From assembly GCF_000284595.1 (NCBI RefSeq), contig NC_017671.1, positions 2,017,001 through 2,081,000 of the forward strand: a stretch of 64,000 bases of DNA, read 5' to 3'. Position numbers and translations under genes: made by a program. This document shows positions 57,389 through 64,000 of this stretch, piece after piece. Within the stretch, counting starts at the first letter, position 1, and every line of letters begins with the position of its first letter. The notes under the pieces were generated by a model. That model made no database searches. It saw only the letters and a program-made list of their open reading frames with translations, and was not told where the DNA came from. Source of the DNA: Stenotrophomonas maltophilia D457. GTDB taxonomy: Bacteria; Pseudomonadota; Gammaproteobacteria; Xanthomonadales; Xanthomonadaceae.

Positions 57389-57423
57389 TGGGCATCGCCT
57401 GAAAGTTCATCCTGGAGATCTGT

Positions 57424-57903
57424 GTGCCAAGCACGCTGGAAACTGTTTTGAAGACTGCAGGCTTCATTGTCGTTGCGGCGCTTCCGCTGGTGATCCTCTG
57501 GTTCACCCTTCGGCGAATGGCAGCAACCGCTCGCTCGTCCGTGAAATCGGGGCTACGTTTGCATGCCCCGCGCCGGATTTCCGGCACGTCCATGACCTTG
57601 GTGATGGTGGATGGCAAAGAGGATCGCGAGCACTATTTCTTTGATGCGCAGTCCTTTTACCTGCGACGTGGGCCGGTGCCCACCGCCGTTCCGCTTTCGC
57701 AGATCACCTCAGTCACACGAACGTCCGACAAGATCTACGGGCGCTATGTCTGGCAGGTGTGCTTCAGCAAAGCATCGGGCAGAAAGTGCGTGACGTTCAC
57801 CAACAACCTGACGCTGTTCAACCGGGATTTCCTGCTGTTCCTGGAGGCGGTGCGGAAGGCCAATCCGCTGGCGACCGTTGATCGGGTGGGCATCCTCTTC
57901 TAG
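57424..57903 (+). CDS. Small membrane-anchored hypothetical protein
   Basis: The 159-residue protein has a GTG start with ggag 6 bp upstream. One TM helix is near the N-terminus (AGFIVVAALPLVILWFTL). The rest is a soluble beta-rich domain (YFFDAQSFYLRRGPVPTAVPLSQITSV) resembling a PH-like fold, with TTxFNRDFLLFLEAVR at the end. A similar TM plus sheet layout occurs in the gene at 58214. Function is unknown. Confidence 0.75.
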   Translation: MPSTLETVLKTAGFIVVAALPLVILWFTLRRMAATARSSVKSGLRLHAPRRISGTSMTLVMVDGKEDREHYFFDAQSFYLRRGPVPTAVPLSQITSVTRTSDKIYGRYVWQVCFSKASGRKCVTFTNNLTLFNRDFLLFLEAVRKANPLATVDRVGILF

Positions 57904-58030
57904 AGCGTGTTTGAAGTTCGGTATGAACAGTGTCACTGCAATGGCATCACAGCGCGCAGCCCCTGTGTAACCGATGTAATCGATGAGAAATGGGCGTTTG
58001 TTGCGCGGTATCTGATACCGAAGCATTCTC

Positions 58031-58210
58031 ATGCGTGGCAGTGCAAGCATGATCTGCGATGAACACGCAAAGCCCGTAACATGGAACGAGGTCCGCTCGT
58101 TCCTGCGCGCGACGCAAAGCGTGGGCCTTGGTACCTGTGACGAAGACGCATTTGAGATAATTGTCGAGACGACTTACGTTTACGGCATGCGGTCAATCTC
58201 TGCGGAGTAG
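58031..58210 (+). CDS. Small hypothetical protein (59 residues)
   Basis: An ATG at 58031 opens 59 codons of good-looking protein (MRGSASMICDEHAK, then TWNEVRSFLRATQSVG, DEDAFEIIVETTYVYG) ending in TAG at 58210. There is an in-frame stop seven codons upstream, so the start lies at 58031 or 58049. It ends 3 bp before the next CDS, which suggests an operon. There is no signal or TM. The family is unknown, but the residue mix is much better than in shadow frames here. Confidence 0.55.
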   Translation: MRGSASMICDEHAKPVTWNEVRSFLRATQSVGLGTCDEDAFEIIVETTYVYGMRSISAE

Positions 58211-58213
58211 TTC

Positions 58214-58759
58214 ATGATGATGTGCCGATCCACGCTGGACGTCTCCCTGATTCATGCCTATGCGCTTCCTCTCGGCATATGCGTGGCAGCAGCCGTGGTT
58301 CTGATCGCAGTATGGCTGGCACCCCGCTCTGGCGGGGTGCCAGCCAGGAATATTGCGCTCGGCTCGGCGCTGGCCGTTGTTGTCGTAGTTGCCTTTGGCC
58401 TCGTATATCAAGCGCGGACAGCGTACATCGCCATTACAGATGGCCAGCTGATTGGGTCAGCAGCGTTTGTCCGACTGCAGCTCCCGCTTTCCAGTGTCGC
58501 GTGGCAGGACGCTTCCGATGCTTCAAGGATCACGCTGCCTCACCGGCAACTTGGGACCAGCACCGGGGGCGTTGAACTTGGCAAGTTCGGCATGCAGAAC
58601 GGTCGCAACGTCTTCGTGCTGCGCACGGATCGTAGCTCTGTTCTCGTCACAGCCAGAGGGGATATTGACTTGATTCTGGACCGGCGTCTTTACGAACAGC
58701 TCAAAGCATGCTTGGATCAGGTGAGTGAGACCGGCGGCCATCGAGGAACACTGCAATGA
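58214..58759 (+). CDS. Hypothetical membrane protein
   Basis: The 181-residue protein has two N-terminal TM helices (YALPLGICVAAAVVLIAVWL and NIALGSALAVVVVVAFGLVY) and a cytoplasmic or periplasmic beta-rich domain from ~70 to 165 (AYIAITDGQLIGSAAFVRLQ). This looks like a small PH-like fold similar to the protein at 57424. The start lies 3 bp after the 59-residue ORF, and the stop overlaps the next gene by 4 bp. No function is recognised. Confidence 0.78.
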   Translation: MMMCRSTLDVSLIHAYALPLGICVAAAVVLIAVWLAPRSGGVPARNIALGSALAVVVVVAFGLVYQARTAYIAITDGQLIGSAAFVRLQLPLSSVAWQDASDASRITLPHRQLGTSTGGVELGKFGMQNGRNVFVLRTDRSSVLVTARGDIDLILDRRLYEQLKACLDQVSETGGHRGTLQ

Positions 58760-58998
58760 TCAGCAGGAAGTACTGGTTTACCAGGAAGAAGTACGGATGG
58801 GGCTGGGGGATGCCGTGCGCGTGGCAAGGCTGGCTTGTGTACGCAGTCGCATTCGGCTTGCTACTAGCGGGTCCGTTTCTGTTCTCTCCATTTCGCGAGC
58901 CCATCGCGTTTCAGCTCTACACGTGGGCCGTAGTGTTGGTCCTTGTCCTTATCTGCTGGATGAAAGGCGCTCCGCCCGGTTGGAGGTGGGGGGAGTAG
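58756..58998 (+). CDS. Small hypothetical membrane protein
   Basis: The 80-residue protein is Trp/Tyr/Lys-rich at the N-terminus (RKYWFTRKKYGWGWG), with two TM helices (WLVYAVAFGLLLAGPFLF and YTWAVVLVLVLICWM). It overlaps the preceding gene by four bases (ATGA), so it is its translational partner. Such small two-helix proteins often act as subunits or regulators. No family was recognised. Confidence 0.7.
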   Translation: MISRKYWFTRKKYGWGWGMPCAWQGWLVYAVAFGLLLAGPFLFSPFREPIAFQLYTWAVVLVLVLICWMKGAPPGWRWGE

Positions 58999-59260
58999 AA
59001 CGGCCGCAGAAGCTATTTCCGGACGTGTTCGATCCGCTGGGCAAAGCATGGATGCATTGCCCTTGTGGGAGTCGGACAGTATCGCCAGCAGGCCACGGCT
59101 GCGCCCCCTCTGAGGCGTACCGTCCGTTTTGAAAGAACGCTGGACACTTCCCTCGGCGGCTACCCAACGCGTTCTAACCGTTAATTGACCAATGTAGCGT
59201 CGCTGAAGCGGGGCGCCGGCAAAGCTACACTGACCACCTACGCCCAATGGAAGCTCACCC

Positions 59261-60043
59261 ATGTTCAGTGGAAAGGTTGCGGTGGTTACCGGCTCCACCA
59301 GTGGTATCGGTCTTGGCATTGCCACCGCGCTGGCCGGGCAAGGGGCCGACATCGTGTTGAATGGCTTCGGCGATGCGGCGGCCATCGAACGCGCCCGTGC
59401 CCGCCTGGAAGCCGAGTTCGGCGTACGGGTGGTGCATGACGGTGCCGACCTGTCCAAGGGCGAGGCGGTGCGCGGGATGATCGATCGCGCCGTTGCGACG
59501 ATGGGGCGCATCGACATCCTGGTAAACAACGCGGGCATCCAGCACACCGCGTCGATCGAGGAATTCCCGGTCGAAAAGTGGGATGCGATTCTGGCGCTGA
59601 ATCTCTCGGCGGTGTTCCATGCAACGGCGGCGGCCTTGCCGCACATGAAGCAGCAGGGCGCCGGCCGCATCATCAACATTGCGTCGGTGCACGGGTTGGT
59701 GGGCTCGGTGAACAAGTCGGCCTACGTGGCGGCCAAGCATGGAGTGGTGGGCTTCACCAAGGTGACCGCGCTGGAGAATGCGGGGACCGGCATTACCGCC
59801 AATGCGATCTGCCCGGGCTGGGTGCGGACGGCGCTGGTCGAGCAGCAGATCACCGCGTTGGCCGAGCGCGAAGGCACGGATCAGGAGACCGCCGCGCGTG
59901 CGCTGCTGGCTGAAAAGCAGCCGTCGTTACAGTTCGTGACGCCTGAGCAGCTGGGACAAATGGTGGTGTTCCTGGCCTCGGACGCGGCGGCGCAGATTAC
60001 CGGCACGGCGCTGCCGGTGGATGGGGGCTGGACGGCGCGCTAG
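59261..60043 (+). CDS. bdhA: 3-hydroxybutyrate dehydrogenase (SDR)
   Basis: This 260-residue classical SDR has the NAD motif TGSTSGIGLGIA (10-21), NNAG, catalytic Ser and S-A-Y-V-A-A-K (NIASVHGLVGSVNKSAYVAAKHG), and the family C-terminal part (LQFVTPEQLGQMVVFLASDAA). HbdH interconverts 3-hydroxybutyrate and acetoacetate. The close match to proteobacterial HbdH includes INIASVHGLVGS. No acetoacetyl-CoA transferase gene is next to it. The stop overlaps the stop of the converging gene by 4 bp. Confidence 0.92.
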   Translation: MFSGKVAVVTGSTSGIGLGIATALAGQGADIVLNGFGDAAAIERARARLEAEFGVRVVHDGADLSKGEAVRGMIDRAVATMGRIDILVNNAGIQHTASIEEFPVEKWDAILALNLSAVFHATAAALPHMKQQGAGRIINIASVHGLVGSVNKSAYVAAKHGVVGFTKVTALENAGTGITANAICPGWVRTALVEQQITALAEREGTDQETAARALLAEKQPSLQFVTPEQLGQMVVFLASDAAAQITGTALPVDGGWTAR

Positions 60044-60804
60044 CTGGCTGGCTGTGCTTTACGCTGCAGCATGGGCAATGCCACCAGCGTGGCGAGAATG
60101 GTGAACAGCACCAGCGACGAGCCTACCGTGCCGAAGCCCAAGCCGCCCTTTTCCAGCGGCTTGGTGAGCAAGTCGCCGAAAGTGGCGCCGAACGGGCGGG
60201 TGAGCACGAAGGCGCTCCAGAACAGGATGACCCGGTTGATGCCCTTGATGCGGCTGGCCAATGCGGTAAGCGCGATGAGGCTGCCGATCAGCAGTGCGCC
60301 GCCGGTGAAGCCCAGCCCGGAATCGTCGGCGAGGAAATCACCCAGCGCGGTGCCGAGCGTGTTGGAGAACAGCACGGCGGTCCAGTAGAAGCCTTCGGCG
60401 CGGCGCGATGCGATGTTGCTGACCGAGATCGACTTTTCCGACAGCCGCCAAGCCAGCAGCACCAGCGCCAGGCAGCCGGCCAGCAGACTGGCGCCGGTGG
60501 CGTAGCCCAGGCCGAGCGTGCGGTCGATCAGGTCGGACAGGGTGGTGCCGGCAGTGCTGGTCGCCAGCACCACCGACCAGAACAGCACCGGATGGAAGCG
60601 CCGCGCCGACAGTTGCAGGCCCAGCAGGCCGGCGAAGATCGCCAGCAGGATGGCCGAGCTGGCCACGTAGCCCAGGTTGAGCGTCATCGACAGCAGATCG
60701 CCCGCAGTCTCGCCGAGGGTGGTGGCGGCGATCTTCATCACCCAGAAACCGAGGGTGACCGCCGCCACTTTGCTGTGCAGGGAATCTGCGTCTGAAGCGC
60801 GCAT
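60040..60804 (-). CDS. Four-repeat integral membrane protein (COG4705/DUF347-like)
   Basis: The 254-residue protein starts at MRASDADSLHSKVAAV; the 78 codons of open frame before it do not look coding. Four internal repeats are clear, each with a G/T-x-x-x-G/S-D-L/F motif followed by LG(Y/F): TTLGETAGDLLSM, STAGTTLSDLIDR, NTLGTALGDFLAD and RPFGATFGDLLTK. About eight TM helices result. The family is thought to bind or move small molecules or ions, but no role is established. It converges on bdhA and overlaps its end by 4 bp. Confidence 0.82.
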   Translation of the reverse strand: MRASDADSLHSKVAAVTLGFWVMKIAATTLGETAGDLLSMTLNLGYVASSAILLAIFAGLLGLQLSARRFHPVLFWSVVLATSTAGTTLSDLIDRTLGLGYATGASLLAGCLALVLLAWRLSEKSISVSNIASRRAEGFYWTAVLFSNTLGTALGDFLADDSGLGFTGGALLIGSLIALTALASRIKGINRVILFWSAFVLTRPFGATFGDLLTKPLEKGGLGFGTVGSSLVLFTILATLVALPMLQRKAQPAS

Positions 60805-60901
60805 CGAACGTCGCCTGGGGAGCCCGCGGGTGATGCTGTGGCGGGCGGCGTCGGAGTGCAGTCGGAACCAGGTTTGGCGAGGGTGAGCGTGGGGGCGGCG
60901 T

Positions 60902-61279
60902 TCAGCCGGCGCTGGCGGGGGCCGAAAGGCGCGCCAGCAGGGCGCCCCAGTCGGCCACGAAGCAGCCGTCGCGGCCGCGGTTGCATTCGGTGATCCACGC
61001 GTCCAGCGATTCGCTCCGTGCGCGGTAGCCGCAGACATCGCCCAGGACGGCGAAGTGCAGGCGGTAGTTCACCAGCATCTGCAGCCATTGCCCGGCCATG
61101 CCGGAGCGCAGCTCGAAGAAGTCTGCCGAAAGGCGCTGCACCGGAACGGCGATCCACTCGGCCTGGTGCCCAAGGGCATCGCCGACCAGGTCGCGCAGGC
61201 CGTTGGCATCGAGTGCGGGGCCCTGCGGCGCGATGCGCAGGAGGCGGGTGGTGCCGAAGTGTTCAATGGAATCATTCAT
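60902..61279 (-). CDS. DUF4180 domain protein
   Basis: The 125-residue protein matches the DUF4180 pattern: LVGDALGHQAEWIAVPVQRLSADFFELRSGMAG, then LVNYRLHFAVLGDV, and a basic end. No signal or TM is present. In other bacteria this family often lies near MerR or hydrolase genes. It overlaps the hydrolase by 8 bp on the same strand. The function is unknown. Confidence 0.85.
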   Translation of the reverse strand: MNDSIEHFGTTRLLRIAPQGPALDANGLRDLVGDALGHQAEWIAVPVQRLSADFFELRSGMAGQWLQMLVNYRLHFAVLGDVCGYRARSESLDAWITECNRGRDGCFVADWGALLARLSAPASAG

Positions 61280-62138
61280 GCTGGAGGTTCTGCAGTTGAC
61301 GCAGCCGGGCGAGGATGTCTTCGCGCAGGCCGGGGATGTAGTGATAGGCGTCTGCGAGCAGGGTGACGTCCGCCGTCGGGACGAGCCGCTTCATGCGTTC
61401 GGCGGCGGCAGGGGTGTCGATGAGGGCATCACGCGCGCCCATGACAAGGGCTGCCGGCGGATGCAACGTAGCCAGGCGCTCGTCGCTGATGCGGGGAATG
61501 CGTAGCGGACGTGGCCGAACCTCGGCACGGATCAATGCCAGCAGGTCGAGCAGCGGCTGCGCACGTGCAGGTGCATGCAGTGGCGCGGGACCCATGACCG
61601 CGCGGCGCAGGCGCTCGCGTCCCCATCGGCCAAGCAGCAACAGTGGCAGCGCCTTGAGCAGGAATGCACGCTGGCGCCCGATACCCGAGGGGCTGACCAG
61701 GACCAGTGCGTTGACCCGGGCAGGCCTTCGCAGCGCGTAGTCCAGTGCCAGGAAGCCGCCGAACGACAGGCCCACGAATGCTGCGCTTTCCACGCCAAGT
61801 GCGTCGAGGACATCATCCAGCCATTGCGCATGCGCGTCGCTGTCCAGCGCAGGTTGCGTGCCTTCGCTGAGGCCCGGTTCGCCAATGATGTCGACGGCAT
61901 GCACGCGGTAGTACTCGCTCCAGCGTTCGGCATCGAACATCCAGCTGGCGGCATTGCTGAGGGTGCCATGCAGCAGCACCAGGGCAGGGCCGTGTTCCGG
62001 GCCGCAGCTGACCACAAATGTCGAACCGGCGCGGGTGGCGAGATGATGCGATTCGTGTGGTACCGGCCAGTCCGAAAGCACCTGGCGATAGGCGGCAAGT
62101 ACGTGCTGCGTGGGAATGCCGGGCCGCTGCCGCTTCAT
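61272..62138 (-). CDS. Alpha/beta hydrolase
   Basis: The 288-residue hydrolase has an oxyanion region (ALVLLHGTLSNAASW), the nucleophile elbow GLSFGGFLALDYAL (G-x-S-x-G), catalytic Asp in PAALVMGARDALID, and His in LADAYHYIPGL. It resembles carboxylesterase BioH-type or MhpC-type enzymes. It overlaps the HTH gene by 4 bp and DUF4180 by 8 bp, so the three form an operon. The substrate is not known. Confidence 0.88.
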   Translation of the reverse strand: MKRQRPGIPTQHVLAAYRQVLSDWPVPHESHHLATRAGSTFVVSCGPEHGPALVLLHGTLSNAASWMFDAERWSEYYRVHAVDIIGEPGLSEGTQPALDSDAHAQWLDDVLDALGVESAAFVGLSFGGFLALDYALRRPARVNALVLVSPSGIGRQRAFLLKALPLLLLGRWGRERLRRAVMGPAPLHAPARAQPLLDLLALIRAEVRPRPLRIPRISDERLATLHPPAALVMGARDALIDTPAAAERMKRLVPTADVTLLADAYHYIPGLREDILARLRQLQNLQHE

Positions 62139-62554
62139 TCGCTGCGGTCCTGCAGCAGACGCTGCAGGCTGACCAGCAGCGCCGTGGAACCTGCCAGGCC
62201 ACCGATCACGATCAGCTTGAGCACATCGTGCTCAGGCGAATAGATCGTCTCCATGCGCAGCGGCTCATCGTCGGCCTCGCGGCCGGTGACGCGCGCATGC
62301 AGGGCACGCACCAGGTCGGCGGCACGTGCCGCACCGCATCCGGGAATATCCACCACCGTGGTCAGCTGTGGGCGCGCAGCGGAGGGCTGACGCACGGTGC
62401 CGGTGAACACGTCGAGGTCTTCGGCGGTGATGCGATAGGACTTGCCGATGCGGGTCGCGCGCAGTTGGCCGCTACGGATATGCCGCAGGACGGTTTTGGG
62501 GTGCAGGCTGAGCTGCTGGGCAGCCTGATCGACGGTTAGCAACGCGGGGGACAT
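62135..62554 (-). CDS. Excisionase/MerR-type HTH protein with a C-terminal hydrophobic segment
   Basis: The 139-residue protein starts with an excisionase-type winged HTH (LLTVDQAAQQLSLHPKTVLRHIRSGQLRATRIGKSYRI, residues 5-42). A mid region follows with LTTVVDIPGCGAARAADLV. The C-terminus has one hydrophobic helix (VLKLIVIGGLAGSTALLV), so it may be tied to the membrane. It overlaps the hydrolase gene by 4 bp. It could regulate its own operon; no nearby phage genes suggest true excisionase activity. Confidence 0.8.
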   Translation of the reverse strand: MSPALLTVDQAAQQLSLHPKTVLRHIRSGQLRATRIGKSYRITAEDLDVFTGTVRQPSAARPQLTTVVDIPGCGAARAADLVRALHARVTGREADDEPLRMETIYSPEHDVLKLIVIGGLAGSTALLVSLQRLLQDRSE

Positions 62555-62688
62555 AACGGAACTCGAGAACCATGCGCTCCCTATTGTTCCATAAAATGCA
62601 ATTTTCGGGAGCGATTGGGGATTGCGCGGCGACGGCGACAGCGGGCCATCTGCCCGGTGCCGCTCGCGCGGGCCAACCCTCCCGACGG

Positions 62689-63147
62689 CTACGCTGGCTT
62701 GGCGAACACATCCAGCCCCTTGCCCGTCTCCAGCAGCGACTTCAGGCTGGACAGCACGATCGGCCAGCCCTGGCGGATGCCGGTATCCATGCCGCTGCCG
62801 GGTTCCAGTTCCTCATGGGTAACCGTCAGCCGCACCATGTCCTGGTAGGGCACGATGTCGAAGGTGACGCGGCTGTAGGCAGCGGGATTGTTGGCCTGCG
62901 AGGCGGCTGCCCAGGTGATGACCAGGCGCGAGGGCGGGGTGCTTTCCACCACTTCGCCGACCAGCTCGACCGAGCGCGTTTCATTTGCACGCACGTGCTG
63001 CCAGCGCGAGCCGGGCTTCCAGTCCGACACGTTCTCGTGGCCCCAGTAGCGGCGGGCGATCTCGGGCCGGGTGATGGCCTCGAACACCTTCTCTGGGGTG
63101 GAGGCGATATAGATCACGTGGATGAAGCGGGTTGACTCTGCAGACAT
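62689..63147 (-). CDS. SRPBCC-fold protein (AHSA1-like), copy 2
   Basis: The 152-residue protein starts at MSAESTRFIHVIYI; aaggag ends 7 bp before this ATG, which is better than the ATG two codons earlier. The START/AHSA1 fold is marked by STPEKVFEAITRPEIARRYW and SRVTFDIVPYQDMVRLTVTHEEL. WPIVLSSLKSLLETG is the closing helix. It overlaps or abuts the ArsR gene. The family often binds small hydrophobic ligands, but the ligand here is unknown. Confidence 0.86.
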   Translation of the reverse strand: MSAESTRFIHVIYIASTPEKVFEAITRPEIARRYWGHENVSDWKPGSRWQHVRANETRSVELVGEVVESTPPSRLVITWAAASQANNPAAYSRVTFDIVPYQDMVRLTVTHEELEPGSGMDTGIRQGWPIVLSSLKSLLETGKGLDVFAKPA

Positions 63148-63149
63148 CG

Positions 63150-63482
63150 TCATTCTCCTTCCAGTTCGCGTTTCAGGTCATGCAGCAGGCTCAGGCGCTG
63201 CTGCTCGAACTTGCGTACCCAGCGTTCGTAGACTTCATGCAGGGGCACCGGGTTGATGAAGTGCAGCTTCTCGCGGCCACGGCGCACGGTACTGATCAGG
63301 TTGGCGTCTTCCAGCAGGCCCAGGTGCTGGGTGACCGATTGCCGGGCCATGTCCAGGTGTTCGCACAGCTGGCCCAGCGTCTGCCCGTTGTCCTTGCAGA
63401 GCAGATCCAGCAGCGTCCGGCGCGTGGGATCGGCCAGTGCCTTGAACACCTTGTCTGCGTCGCGCAGGTGGTCTACCGCCAT
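63150..63482 (-). CDS. ArsR-family transcriptional regulator
   Basis: The 110-residue winged-HTH protein has KALADPTRRTLLDLL, then the recognition helix around MARQSVTQHLGLLEDANLI, and ends in a charged helix. It lacks the metal-binding Cys pair of ArsR proper. ArsR regulators next to SRPBCC genes are common and are thought to repress them on a signal carried by the SRPBCC protein. It lies between the two SRPBCC genes on the same strand. Confidence 0.9.
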   Translation of the reverse strand: MAVDHLRDADKVFKALADPTRRTLLDLLCKDNGQTLGQLCEHLDMARQSVTQHLGLLEDANLISTVRRGREKLHFINPVPLHEVYERWVRKFEQQRLSLLHDLKRELEGE

Positions 63483-63492
63483 GGGGAGGTCT

Positions 63493-63948
63493 TCAATTCC
63501 AGTTGTCGATCCTGACGTCGTGTGGGTTGGGCTGGCCCTTGCCGGTTTCCAGCAGTGCCTTCAGGCTCATCAGGAACACCGCCCACTTGGTGCTGCAGTG
63601 GGAGGTGAACTCGACACGTTCCTTCCAGCCTTCGTGGGTGAACAGGACGATGCAGTAGTCGCCTTCCTGCTTCAGCGCGAAGCGCGCGTGGGTGCCGATC
63701 CATTCGGCGGGGCCGGCGAGGAACCGCCACAGCACGAGCTCGCCTGGAACAAGCTGCTCAAGCTTCATCTCCATGGCGCCGATTTCCTGGCCGTTGTTGG
63801 TGAAACGGACCTTGACCGTGCCGCCGGCTTCGCGCTCGCCGTGCGCGTCTTCGGCCCACCAGGCGGCCACGCCTTCGGGGGTGGCCAGCGCCTGGTACAC
63901 CTGGCTTGCGGGGGCCTTGATGCCGACCCTGTGTGCGATATCCACCAT
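63493..63948 (-). CDS. SRPBCC-fold protein (AHSA1-like), copy 1
   Basis: The 151-residue protein starts MVDIAHRVGIKAPASQVYQ behind gaggaa. The AHSA1 fold is marked by ALATPEGVAAWWAEDA and VFLMSLKALLETGKG, very like copy 2 (SLKSLLETGKG), so the two are paralogues. It is the first gene of the three-gene unit on the minus strand, 10 bp before arsR. The operon start and promoter should be in 63949-64000. Confidence 0.87.
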   Translation of the reverse strand: MVDIAHRVGIKAPASQVYQALATPEGVAAWWAEDAHGEREAGGTVKVRFTNNGQEIGAMEMKLEQLVPGELVLWRFLAGPAEWIGTHARFALKQEGDYCIVLFTHEGWKERVEFTSHCSTKWAVFLMSLKALLETGKGQPNPHDVRIDNWN

Positions 63949-64000
63949 TGCAGGTTCCTCGCGATGGGCTGGCAGGCGCCGCCCTTGAGTTGACTATATG

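Noticed and set aside
62135..62554. Excisionase-like gene as a sign of a prophage
   Set aside because: No integrase, phage structural or replication gene is nearby, and the protein has an extra hydrophobic C-terminus. A chromosomal regulator is more likely.

Overview
The window is high-GC, densely coded chromosomal DNA. Gene content, gene order and repeats point to Stenotrophomonas, most likely the S. maltophilia complex (Xanthomonadaceae). The clearest marker is the set of GTAG-headed palindromic repeats (SMAG-type REPs) between genes. No rRNA, tRNA or CRISPR array was seen.

Layout. 1-9.5 kb: tail of an ABC-F ATPase, two c-type cytochromes (minus), and an efflux operon of one membrane fusion protein with two RND pumps. 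9.5-13.8 kb (minus): TraB-domain membrane protein, GNAT acetyltransferase, the agmatine-to-putrescine enzymes AguB and AguA, and a small exported protein. 13.9-22.5 kb: zinc-less L36 (minus), then cmk, rpsA, ihfB, lapA, lapB, a WecA/WbpL-type glycosyltransferase, a WbpM-like dehydratase and galU, a translation and envelope polysaccharide block. 23-27.4 kb (minus): a beta-oxidation operon with a TetR regulator and a palindromic operator of the PsrA type. 27.7-34.4 kb: ndk, rlmN, pilF, rodZ, yfgM, bamB, der. 34.5-43 kb: rhodanese-MoeB fusion, CPA2 cation/proton antiporter, folD, guaB, a lipoprotein and guaA.

43.1-52.2 kb is the accessory island. Five tightly coupled genes lie directly behind the guaA terminator: hsdR, hsdM, an hsdS with a long extra C-terminal domain, an AAA/SMC-like ATPase and an HNH nuclease. 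The last two resemble the PtuA/PtuB pair of Septu-type defence. The 9-kb unit therefore looks like a composite anti-phage system: type I restriction plus a second nuclease module built into the same operon. Base composition is more AT-rich here, most of all in the HNH gene. guaA is a known island integration site, and the last codons of guaA look unlike the rest of the gene. This is the strongest candidate for an incompletely described system in the window.

52.4-64 kb is species-level accessory chromosome: a small hypothetical protein with a structured upstream region, a LysR regulator divergent from a DJ-1/PfpI protein, a HAD nucleotidase, lipoproteins and small membrane proteins, 3-hydroxybutyrate dehydrogenase, a four-repeat membrane protein, a DUF4180/hydrolase/HTH operon, and an ArsR regulator between two SRPBCC-fold proteins.

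Intergenic DNA is rich in repeats: SMAGs, GGGGTC(A/G)GATCC hairpins, two ~100-bp nested palindromes after galU, and a 106-bp duplication of the 3' end of the moeB-like gene.
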